From Micromonospora chalcea (lineage in GTDB: Bacteria; Actinomycetota; Actinomycetes; Mycobacteriales; Micromonosporaceae): DNA of 64,000 bases. Position numbers and translations under genes: made by a program. Shown here in pieces: positions 15,909 through 25,651 of this stretch. The stretch's first letter is position 1, and each line of letters begins with the position of its first letter. A model generated the notes under the pieces. That model had not been told where the DNA came from. It ran no database searches and saw only the letters and a list, made by a program, of their open reading frames with translations. Location of the stretch: the NCBI RefSeq assembly GCF_002926165.1, contig NZ_MAGP01000046.1, positions 51,186-115,185 of the forward strand, read 5' to 3'.

Positions 15909-17561
15909 TTGGGTGCCGACAACTTCCGCGCGACGCTGGCGGCCGACATGGAGCTGGGCGCGGGCAACGTGCTGCTCCGGCTGGCCGAGCACGGCGCCGA
16001 CATGGACATGCCCCGGGTGACGTTCGACGTCGACGTCGACGGCATCCCCGCCTGGACGCCGCTGTCGCTCGCCACCCTGACCGAGCGGGTCGCGGCGCGG
16101 GCGGCGTGGTTCCGGGCGCGCGGCGTCCGCCGGGCCGACCCGATCGCGGTGTACGTGACCTCGGCGCCGGACGTGTTCCTCAACTTCCTGGCGCTGACCT
16201 GGCTCGGCGCGATCCCGGCGCTGATGAACGGCAACATGCCGATCGAGCTGGCGGCCGAGTTCGTGCGGCGGCTGCGCGCCGCCGGGGTGGTGGTCGACGC
16301 CGACCACGCCGCCCTGGCCGGGCACGACCTCGGCGCGCCGGTCCTCGGCGACGCGGCGCAGACCGGCGCGGGCGACCCGGCGCAGGCCCCGCCGCACCAC
16401 CGGCACCACCCGCAGGACCCGGTGGTCATCACCCACTCCTCGGGCACCACCCGGGTGCCGGCGGCGATCGTCCACTCGCACCACGGCCTGTTCGCCGCGA
16501 TCCGCGCGGTCCGGCTCACCGAGTCCCGGCCGTACGGCGAGGTGCGGGAGATGTCCGCGCTGCCGGCCGCGCACGCCGCCGGCATCATCACGCTCAACCA
16601 GGCGCTCTGCAACGGCTACCAGCTGCTGTGCCTGTCCGCGCAGGGCGGCCCGTTCGCGCGCAGCGCCGAGACGATCCTCTCCGCGATCGAACGGTGGCGC
16701 CCCACCGGCGTCTTCGGCTTCGCGGTGACCTGGTCCGAGCTGGCCCGGGTCGACCTCACCACCCGCGACCTCAGCTCGGTGCGCAACTGGTTCAACACCG
16801 GAGACTGCGCGCACGAGTCGCACGTACGCCGGCTGGTCGCGGTCGGCAGCCATCCCACGTACACCCGCGACGGCATGGTGGACGCCCCCGGCTCGAAGTT
16901 CGTCGACATGCTCGGCTCCACCGAGATGGGGCACGGCGCGTTCCGGATCACCCACCGGCTGGGCAGCGACCGGTACGACCGCTGTGTCGGCAAGCCGTAC
17001 CCGTTCGCCGAGATCGCGCTGCTCGACGTGGAGACCGGTGAGGAGGTAGCGCCGGGGCAGGTGGGGCACGTCGGCCTGAAGTCGCCGACGCTGGCGCTCG
17101 GGTACTGGAACGACTCGGTCACCACGTACCGCACCCGGCTGGGCGGCTACTACCTCACCGGCGACCTGATGTACCGCGACGAGGCCGGCGACTACCACCA
17201 CGTCGACCGGGCCAGCGACGCGGTCGACCTGGGCAGCGGGACCTGGCTGTACACCGCGCTGTCCGAGGAGCGCGTCCTGCGGCACTGCCCGGACGTCCGT
17301 GACTGCACTGTGGTCGCGGCGGCGGCCGAGGACGGCACGACCGTCACCGACGTGCTGCTCCTGCTCGCCGAGGACGCGGATCCGGCGCGTGACCGCACCG
17401 ACCGGGTCCGGGCCGCGCTGGGCCCCGCGGTGGCCGCGACGCTGCGCCGGGTGGTGACCGTCCCGGACGACGACGTGGTCATGGGACCCACCGGCAAGGT
17501 CCGCAAGTTCCTGATGCGACAGCGCCTGCTCGCCGGCGCCGCGGCGCCCGGCGCCGGCTGA
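15909..17561 (+). CDS. Adenylate-forming acyl/aryl-CoA ligase
   Basis: 550-aa ANL-superfamily enzyme that activates a carboxylic acid as an acyl-AMP and passes it to CoA or a carrier. Seen: the P-loop-like A3 motif as THSSGTTRVPAAIVHSHHGL, where the usual G-x-P-K-G is R-V-P-A-A; A5 as MLGSTEMGHG; A7 as YYLTGDLMYRDEAGDYHHVDR; and the A10 Lys in GPTGKVRKFLM. The TTG at 15909 is chosen because AGGAGG lies 8 bases upstream; a GTG at 15885 has no ribosome site. Its promoter matches the ABC-transporter promoter, so it probably belongs to the cluster and feeds the KAS III-like pair. Confidence 0.83.
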   Translation: MGADNFRATLAADMELGAGNVLLRLAEHGADMDMPRVTFDVDVDGIPAWTPLSLATLTERVAARAAWFRARGVRRADPIAVYVTSAPDVFLNFLALTWLGAIPALMNGNMPIELAAEFVRRLRAAGVVVDADHAALAGHDLGAPVLGDAAQTGAGDPAQAPPHHRHHPQDPVVITHSSGTTRVPAAIVHSHHGLFAAIRAVRLTESRPYGEVREMSALPAAHAAGIITLNQALCNGYQLLCLSAQGGPFARSAETILSAIERWRPTGVFGFAVTWSELARVDLTTRDLSSVRNWFNTGDCAHESHVRRLVAVGSHPTYTRDGMVDAPGSKFVDMLGSTEMGHGAFRITHRLGSDRYDRCVGKPYPFAEIALLDVETGEEVAPGQVGHVGLKSPTLALGYWNDSVTTYRTRLGGYYLTGDLMYRDEAGDYHHVDRASDAVDLGSGTWLYTALSEERVLRHCPDVRDCTVVAAAAEDGTTVTDVLLLLAEDADPARDRTDRVRAALGPAVAATLRRVVTVPDDDVVMGPTGKVRKFLMRQRLLAGAAAPGAG

Positions 17562-17605
17562 GCGGGGGAGATCGACACCTGGCGCGGCCGTGCCAGAATC
17601 TGGCC

Positions 17606-18082
17606 GTGTCCTACCTCCCCTCGCAGCCGTACCCGCCGATGCACGGCGTCGTCCCGCTGATCGCCTACCCGCACCCGATCACCCCGCCGCCGGGCTGCGG
17701 AGTGCTCGTGGTCTCGGTGAACCGGGGGCCGTACATGATTCCCGCGCCGGTCACCAGCCGCTTCAAGATCGACCGCCAGGTGGTCGCGATCCCGGGCGAG
17801 GGCACGTGGCACGTCGCCGTCCCGGCCGGCGGGCACGACGTCCGCTACACCGACTTCATGGGCGTCCCGCTGATGACCACGTCGCTCATGGTCCAGCCGG
17901 GAGCCGCCCACCACCTGGTGTTCCGCTTCGGCGGTTGGCGCAACCGGGTGCACGACGGGTACGGCACCGACGTGACGCGGTTCGGCCTGTGGTCGAACTA
18001 CTCGGTCGCCCTCGTCACGCTCGTCGTCGGCGGGCTGGCCTGCTGCGGCGTGTTCGGGGTGATGCTGGGCTCGACCGGGTAG
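17606..18082 (+). CDS. Small protein with one C-terminal membrane segment, function unknown
   Basis: 158 aa from a GTG at 17606. The start is rich in Pro and Tyr (SYLPSQPYPPMHGVVPLIAYPHP). The middle looks like a beta-rich domain (residues about 30-115). One hydrophobic segment near the end (SVALVTLVVGGLACCGVFGVMLG) would anchor it. I do not recognise a family. Its codon use matches its neighbours, so it is probably a real gene. It lies alone between the cluster and the xylanase and marks the likely right border of the cluster. Confidence 0.55.
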   Translation: MSYLPSQPYPPMHGVVPLIAYPHPITPPPGCGVLVVSVNRGPYMIPAPVTSRFKIDRQVVAIPGEGTWHVAVPAGGHDVRYTDFMGVPLMTTSLMVQPGAAHHLVFRFGGWRNRVHDGYGTDVTRFGLWSNYSVALVTLVVGGLACCGVFGVMLGSTG

Positions 18083-18429
18083 CGGCGCCCGGCGCGGGCC
18101 CGGCCTTGATCCGGAAAGCCGCCGAAACTTCCGGTCACCATCGCTTACTCGGCTCGTTCAAGAGACCCCCGGCAGGGCTGCGACAGCCTCACGCGGCAGC
18201 GCTAAGCCCTATTTGTGCTACTTCGGGTTTCCACAACATTTCCGGAACTTGTTGACACGGAGAAATGAGCCTCCAATACTGTGGCCATCGGCGTATCTCG
18301 ATTGACGTCGATGTCCGTCCACCGCCGTGGCGCGCAGTCGCCCGTCCCGCCGTCCACCAGCGGACGGCCACATGCGGCTCGTGCCACCCGGCTGGCCGCG
18401 CCAGCCGGTCACAGGGAGGAAACCCGTCC
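18083..18429 (+). promoter_or_regulatory. Xylanase upstream region with promoter-like TTGACA
   Basis: This 347-base gap holds no credible gene. A short AT-richer part (18205-18300) includes the palindrome TTCCGGAA and TTGACA about 17-19 bases before AATACT/TACTGT, a plausible promoter. A long untranslated leader would follow to the ATG at 18430, which has GGAGGAAA as ribosome site. No copy of the arabinose-regulon operator is seen here. Confidence 0.4.
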
Positions 18430-19428
18430 ATGAACGACGCCCCCGTCCGCACGGGCAACCGCAGGCGCGGACGCCTCCGGATGCTCTTCGGCGGCGCCTG
18501 TGCCGTGGCGCTGATCGCCGCCGGGACGACGGCGGTCACGTCCGGCCCGGCCTACGCCGACACCACCGTCACGTCGAACTCGACCGGCACCAACAACGGC
18601 TACTTCTATTCCTTCTGGAAAGACAGTGGCAACGTCTCCATGACCATGGGCAACGGTGGTCAGTACAGCACCCAGTGGAGCAACATCAACAACTTCGTCG
18701 CCGGCAAGGGCTGGAACCCGGGCGGCCGCCGCACGGTCAGCTACTCCGGCAGCTTCAACCCGTCCGGCAACGCGTACCTGACGCTCTACGGGTGGACCCG
18801 CAACCCGCTCGTCGAGTACTACATCGTCGACAGCTGGGGCAGCTGGCGCCCGCCGGGCAGCGGCTACATGGGCTCGGTGTCCTCCGACGGCGGCACGTAC
18901 GACATCTACCGCACCCAGCGGGTCAACGCCCCCTCGATCGAGGGCACGCGGACGTTCTACCAGTACTGGAGCGTCCGGCAGTCGAAGCGCGTGGGCGGCA
19001 CCATCACCGCCGGCAACCACTTCGACGCCTGGTCCCGCTACGGCATGAACCTCGGTTCGCACGACTACCAGATCCTCGCCACCGAGGGCTACCAGAGCAG
19101 CGGCAACTCCAACATCACGATCGGCGGGACCAGCGGTAACCCGACCACCCCGCCGCCGAACAACGGTGGCTGCACGGTCAGCGTCAGCCGGGCCGAGGAG
19201 TGGGGCGACCGGTTCAACGTGACCTTCTCGGTCAGCGGCACCAGCAACTGGGTCGTCAGCATCCAGACCCAGGGCGGCCAGAGCCTGCAGAACAGCTGGA
19301 ACGCCTCGGTCAGCGGCACCAGCGGCACGCTCACCGCGCGTCCCAACGGCAACGGCAACAACTTCGGCATCACGCTCTACAAGAACGGCAACAGCAACAC
19401 GCCCACCGCGAGTTGCTCAGCCGCCTGA
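18430..19428 (+). CDS. Secreted GH11 endo-1,4-beta-xylanase with C-terminal CBM
   Basis: 332-aa extracellular xylanase. A long signal peptide ([12 protein letters not shown] then [21 protein letters not shown]) is followed by a GH11 jelly roll at about residues 45-230. The nucleophile is Glu129 in [13 protein letters not shown] and the acid/base Glu219 in [12 protein letters not shown] Gly/Pro/Thr/Asn linker ([16 protein letters not shown]) leads to a roughly 80-residue C-terminal domain bounded by Cys residues (GCTVSVS to TASCSAA), which resembles a CBM2-type cellulose/xylan-binding module. It cleaves xylan outside the cell. It lies far from the arabinose regulon but complements the GH10 enzyme at 43821. 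Confidence 0.93.
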   Translation: MNDAPVRTGNRRRGRLRMLFGGACAVALIAAGTTAVTSGPAYADTTVTSNSTGTNNGYFYSFWKDSGNVSMTMGNGGQYSTQWSNINNFVAGKGWNPGGRRTVSYSGSFNPSGNAYLTLYGWTRNPLVEYYIVDSWGSWRPPGSGYMGSVSSDGGTYDIYRTQRVNAPSIEGTRTFYQYWSVRQSKRVGGTITAGNHFDAWSRYGMNLGSHDYQILATEGYQSSGNSNITIGGTSGNPTTPPPNNGGCTVSVSRAEEWGDRFNVTFSVSGTSNWVVSIQTQGGQSLQNSWNASVSGTSGTLTARPNGNGNNFGITLYKNGNSNTPTASCSAA

Positions 19429-19443
19429 GCCCTCTTCCGGGGA

Positions 19444-19476
19444 GGGGGTGCCGCGCCTGGCGCGGCACCCCCGTTT
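19444..19476 (+). terminator. Rho-independent terminator after the GH11 xylanase
   Basis: A 13-base perfect stem (GGGGGTGCCGCGC, 19444-19456) pairs with 19460-19472 over a CTG loop and is followed by GTTTT. This is one of the few classic T-tailed terminators in the window. Confidence 0.85.
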
Positions 19477-19524
19477 TCGTGTGCGCGGACGGCCGCGGTG
19501 GCGGCCGACACACCTGGGCAGAAA

Positions 19525-19555
19525 CTTGATTCATTCCAAAAGACCGGGCTAAGGT
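19525..19555 (+). promoter_or_regulatory. furA promoter with FurA-box-like sequence
   Basis: TTGATT (19526-19531), an 18-base spacer and TAAGGT (19550-19555) form a promoter only 6 bases before the furA ATG, so the mRNA is probably leaderless. The AT-rich CTTGATTCATTCCAAAAG resembles the autoregulatory FurA sites known upstream of furA-katG in mycobacteria and streptomycetes. Confidence 0.6.
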
Positions 19556-19561
19556 CGTCGC

Positions 19562-22290
<2,729 letters not shown>

Positions 22291-22305
22291 TCCGCCGTCT
22301 CCGAG

Positions 22306-22344
22306 CGAGCCCCGGTCCGTCGCGCCGCGACGGACCGGGGCTCG
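22306..22344 (+). terminator. Strong hairpin terminator after katG
   Basis: A 19-base perfect inverted repeat (22306-22324 with 22326-22344) sits 15 bases after the katG stop. It has no T-tract, as is common in high-GC actinobacteria. Confidence 0.8.
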
Positions 22345-22671
22345 TCCCGTGTCCGGCGGGTGTCGGGGATCAGCGGCGCACACCCGGCCCGCAAACGTTG
22401 GAAAATCTGCTCAGAAGTTGCGGTCGTCCCGCGAATCGGTTTGTTTCGTCCCGAGCGTCGGGATCCCGGTCGAGCGCCGGATCGCTCGGTCCAGCGTGGA
22501 TCGCCGCTGGTGGTCGGGGATCTGACCCCGCTCGTGTTGCCTGCGGGTTTCGAAAACTTTGCCGCAAGCTCTTGCAAAGACTTTCATGGATGGCGCATGG
22601 TGTTCGCTACCCGGGACGGCCGCCCCACCCCCCGCTCACCCTTTCGAACCCACGGAAGAGGTCCCCCAACC
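22345..22671 (+). promoter_or_regulatory. Amylase upstream region with a MalR-type palindrome
   Basis: The gap before the amylase holds no credible gene. GCAAGCTCTTGC at 22564-22575 is a perfect 12-base palindrome followed by CAAAGACTTTC. It resembles the CTTGCA-type repeats bound by MalR/Reg1 (LacI family) in Streptomyces amylase promoters. GGAAGAGG at about 22654-22661 is the ribosome site. Confidence 0.45.
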
Positions 22672-24882
22672 ATGCTTTCCGTCAGGCCACACCCCCGTGG
22701 CCGTGCCGGTCGCCTGCTGCTCGCCGCCGCGCTCGTCGCGGCGGGCGGCACGGTTGCCGTCGCGGCTGCCACCACCACCGCCGCACCCGCCCGCGCCGCC
22801 GTCGTACTCAACGACAGCGAGGTGACCGCCAACCTCTGGGAATGGAACTGGACCTCGGTCGCCGCCGCCTGCACCGACCACCTCGGACCGGCCGGCTACG
22901 GCGCGGTGCAGGTGGCACCGCCGCAGGAGTCGGTGAAGCTGCCCGCCAGCGCCGACGGCGCCTACCCGTGGTACGAGGTGTACCAGCCGGTGTCGTACAA
23001 GCTGGACAGCCGGTTCGGCAACCGCCAGCAGTTCGCCGCGATGGTCACCGCCTGCCACAACGCCGGTGTGCGCGTCTACGTCGACGCGGTGGTCAACCAC
23101 ATGGCCGGCACCAACAACCCGGCCGGTACGCGCGGCTACGCCGGCACCGAGTTCTCCGGCTACAGCTACCCGGCCGTGCCGTACGGCGACGGCGACTTCC
23201 ACCGCCCCGGCGACAACTGCCCGACCGGCGGCGCCATCAACGACTGGAACAACGAGGCCCAGGTGACCAGCTGTGAGCTGCTGTCGCTGTCGGACCTGTA
23301 CACCGAGAAGGAAGCGGTCCGGAACAAGATCGCCGCGTACCTCAACGACCTGATCGGGCTCGGCGTCGACGGCTTCCGGGTCGACGCGGTCAAGCACATC
23401 CGCAAGGACGACTTCGCGGCCATCCTCGGCAAGCTGAACAACACGGTCGTCGAGGGCCGGCGCCCGTATGTCGCGCAGGAGATCTTCGACGGGGCGAGCA
23501 ACTCCGCGCTGCAGGCCCGTGCGTACATCGCCAACGGCGACGTGCTCGACTTCGCGTACGCCAAGGGCATCCGCTCGGCCTTCCAGGGCTCCATCTCGGC
23601 GCTGGCCAACGTGCCGAACTGGAACCTCGACGCGCCCGGCGCCAACGTCTTCGCCATGGTCACCAACCACGACCTGGAGCGCGACGGCGTGGTGCTGTCG
23701 TACAAGAACGGCACCGACTACGTGCTGGCCAACTACTTCGCACTGGCCTACCCGCACGGCAAGCCGTCGGTCTACGACAGCTTCACCTGGTCCAACCGCA
23801 ACCAGTCCCCGCCGCACGACGGCACCGGACGGGTCACCGACACGGTCTGCGGCGCCGCCTGGACCTGCCTGAGCCGCACCACCGGCGTCAAGGGCATGGT
23901 CGGCTGGGCCAACGCCGCCCGCCCGGTGAAGACCGTCTCGGACTTCACCACGGTGAACAGCAACGTGATCGGCTTCCACCGGGGCGACCGGGCGTGGATC
24001 GGCATCAACGACTCCGGCTCCGCCACCACCGCCACCTTCACCACCGGGCTCGCCGACGGCCGGTACTGCGACGTCATCTCCGGCGTCGCCACCGGCAGCG
24101 GCTGCACCGGCTCCACGGTGACCGTGTCCGGCGGCCGGGCCACCGTGACCCTCCCGGCCAACGACGCGGTCGCGATCCACGTGAACGCCCGGCCGGGCGC
24201 GAGCCCGTCCCCGTCGGCCTCCCCGACCGTGTCGCCCACCGTGTCGCCCTCGCCGACCGTGTCCCCCACGGTGAGCCCGGGTGACCGGATCGCCACCACG
24301 TTCACCGTCACCGCGAACCTGGCCGCCGGGCAGGACGTCCGCGTCGTCGGCAGCATCTCCGCGCTCGGGTCGTGGACGCCCGCGAGCGGCGTCAAGCTCA
24401 CCGCGCAGGGCGGCGGCGTCTACCGTGCCACCGTCGACCTGCCCCGGTCCACCGCGGTGGAGTACAAGTTCGTCAAGCTGACCGCCGCCGGCGCGGTCAC
24501 CTGGGAGTCCGGCGCCAACCGGACGCTCACCACGCCGGCCACCGGCACGTACGCGGTGACCGAGACGTTCCGCGGTGACACGGTCTCCACGGCTGTGGCC
24601 ACCACGTTCTCCGTCACCGCGACCACCGCCTACGGGCAGAACGTGTTCGTGGTCGGCAACATACCGGCGCTCGGCGGCTGGAACCCGGCCGCCGCCGTCG
24701 CGCTCTCCTCGGCCGCGTACCCGGTCTGGCGGGCCACCGTCGACCTGCCCGCGAACACCGCTGTCGAGTACAAGTACGTCAAGAAGAACCCGGACGGGAC
24801 GGTGACCTGGGAGTCCGGCGCGAACCGGACGCTCACCACGCCGGCCGGCGGCACCCGGGCCGTCACCGACACCTGGCGCTGA
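22672..24882 (+). CDS. Secreted GH13 alpha-amylase with two tandem CBM20 domains
   Basis: 736-aa extracellular starch-degrading enzyme. A signal peptide ends near ATTTAAPARA. The GH13 barrel has the calcium/substrate region VYVDAVVNHMAG, nucleophile Asp238 (GFRVDAVKHI), acid/base Glu270 (YVAQEIFD) and Asp334 (VTNHDLERDG). A Pro/Ser/Thr-rich linker (SPSASPTVSPTVSPSPTVSP) leads to two starch-binding CBM20 domains in tandem (about residues 538-637 and 640-736) that are clearly duplicates of each other (both contain TAVEYK-VK and TWESGANRTLTTPA). The ATG at 22672 starts right at the signal peptide; the longer frame upstream lacks a ribosome site. Confidence 0.95.
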   Translation: MLSVRPHPRGRAGRLLLAAALVAAGGTVAVAAATTTAAPARAAVVLNDSEVTANLWEWNWTSVAAACTDHLGPAGYGAVQVAPPQESVKLPASADGAYPWYEVYQPVSYKLDSRFGNRQQFAAMVTACHNAGVRVYVDAVVNHMAGTNNPAGTRGYAGTEFSGYSYPAVPYGDGDFHRPGDNCPTGGAINDWNNEAQVTSCELLSLSDLYTEKEAVRNKIAAYLNDLIGLGVDGFRVDAVKHIRKDDFAAILGKLNNTVVEGRRPYVAQEIFDGASNSALQARAYIANGDVLDFAYAKGIRSAFQGSISALANVPNWNLDAPGANVFAMVTNHDLERDGVVLSYKNGTDYVLANYFALAYPHGKPSVYDSFTWSNRNQSPPHDGTGRVTDTVCGAAWTCLSRTTGVKGMVGWANAARPVKTVSDFTTVNSNVIGFHRGDRAWIGINDSGSATTATFTTGLADGRYCDVISGVATGSGCTGSTVTVSGGRATVTLPANDAVAIHVNARPGASPSPSASPTVSPTVSPSPTVSPTVSPGDRIATTFTVTANLAAGQDVRVVGSISALGSWTPASGVKLTAQGGGVYRATVDLPRSTAVEYKFVKLTAAGAVTWESGANRTLTTPATGTYAVTETFRGDTVSTAVATTFSVTATTAYGQNVFVVGNIPALGGWNPAAAVALSSAAYPVWRATVDLPANTAVEYKYVKKNPDGTVTWESGANRTLTTPAGGTRAVTDTWR

Positions 24883-24889
24883 CGATCGT

Positions 24890-24924
24890 GCGGCCCGTCC
24901 CCCTCACCCCTGGGGACGGGCCGC
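24890..24924. terminator. Bidirectional terminator between amylase and lectin
   Basis: A 13-base perfect stem (GCGGCCCGTCCCC 24890-24902 with 24912-24924) around a 9-base loop lies between two convergent genes and probably ends both transcripts. Confidence 0.75.
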
Positions 24925-24935
24925 ATCCGCGCCGG

Positions 24936-25457
24936 TCAGACCGCCGCGAACGACCAGACCTGGGCCGGGTTGCCGAACCCGGTGCAGCGGTAGATCTGGA
25001 CCGTCGCGCCGTCGGCGTCCGATCCACTCCGCACGTCCATGCACCGGCCACCGACCTGCGACTTGATCTGGTGCACCCCCGCGAACGAGTTCGGGTCGAC
25101 CGTCCACTTCATGCTCGACGTGCCGGTGCAGGCCCACTGCTGCAACGGCGTGCCGTCGGCGTTCACCCCGTTGCGGACGTCCACGCACATGCCGCTGAAC
25201 TGGTTGACGAACGTGTAGGTGTCCCTGCCCACCGGCGACCAGCGCTGCACGGCCTGGCCGTCGCAGGTGCGCTGCACGACCCGGCCGCCGAGCGACGACG
25301 GGGCGCCGGACCGGTCCACCTCCAGGCACTTGCCGCTGCCGTAGTTGACGATGGCGTAGTGGCCGCTGGCGGCCTGTGCCGGCGGGCCGTACGCCACCCC
25401 GAACCCGGCGGCGAGCAGTCCCGCCGCCAGCACCCCGGCCGCTCTCTTCCCGATCAT
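24936..25457 (-). CDS. Secreted ricin-B-type lectin (CBM13) protein
   Basis: 173-aa secreted protein: a signal peptide (IGKRAAGVLAAGLLAAGFGV to PPAQAA), then a single beta-trefoil ricin-B domain with three repeats carrying QxW or similar (CDGQAVQRW, SSMKW, GNPAQVW) and paired Cys residues. It has no catalytic domain, so it most likely binds a polysaccharide outside the cell. The ATG at 25457 has GAGGGGAG 5 bases upstream. It is convergent with the amylase and divergent from the LAL regulator, which may control one or both. Confidence 0.85.
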   Translation of the reverse strand: MIGKRAAGVLAAGLLAAGFGVAYGPPAQAASGHYAIVNYGSGKCLEVDRSGAPSSLGGRVVQRTCDGQAVQRWSPVGRDTYTFVNQFSGMCVDVRNGVNADGTPLQQWACTGTSSMKWTVDPNSFAGVHQIKSQVGGRCMDVRSGSDADGATVQIYRCTGFGNPAQVWSFAAV

Positions 25458-25527
25458 GGTGTCTCCCCTCGGAGTCGTGTCGTCGTCCCGGATCCGCCGG
25501 TGGTCACCGGCCGGACGACTGGGGAAG

Positions 25528-25562
25528 ACGCTAGGGAGCCACGACGGCACCCGGATCCGGGT
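25528..25562 (-). promoter_or_regulatory. Putative lectin promoter with overlapping palindrome
   Basis: On the minus strand TAGCGT (complement of 25528-25533) is a possible -10. The perfect 14-base palindrome ACCCGGATCCGGGT at 25549-25562 covers the place of the -35, which suggests a regulator site. Confidence 0.3.
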
Positions 25563-25651
25563 TCCTCCTAGTCGACGAGGCCGCGCGGGCACCCTGTCGG
25601 GTTCGCGTCGCGCCCGCCCGGACGGACCACACCGGCGGCTAGCGTGCGGTC

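Noticed and set aside
18083..18429. GH11 xylanase as a member of the arabinose LacI regulon
   Set aside because: No copy of TGTKAGCGATAACA-like sequence was found upstream, unlike the GH10, GH27 and GH43 genes.
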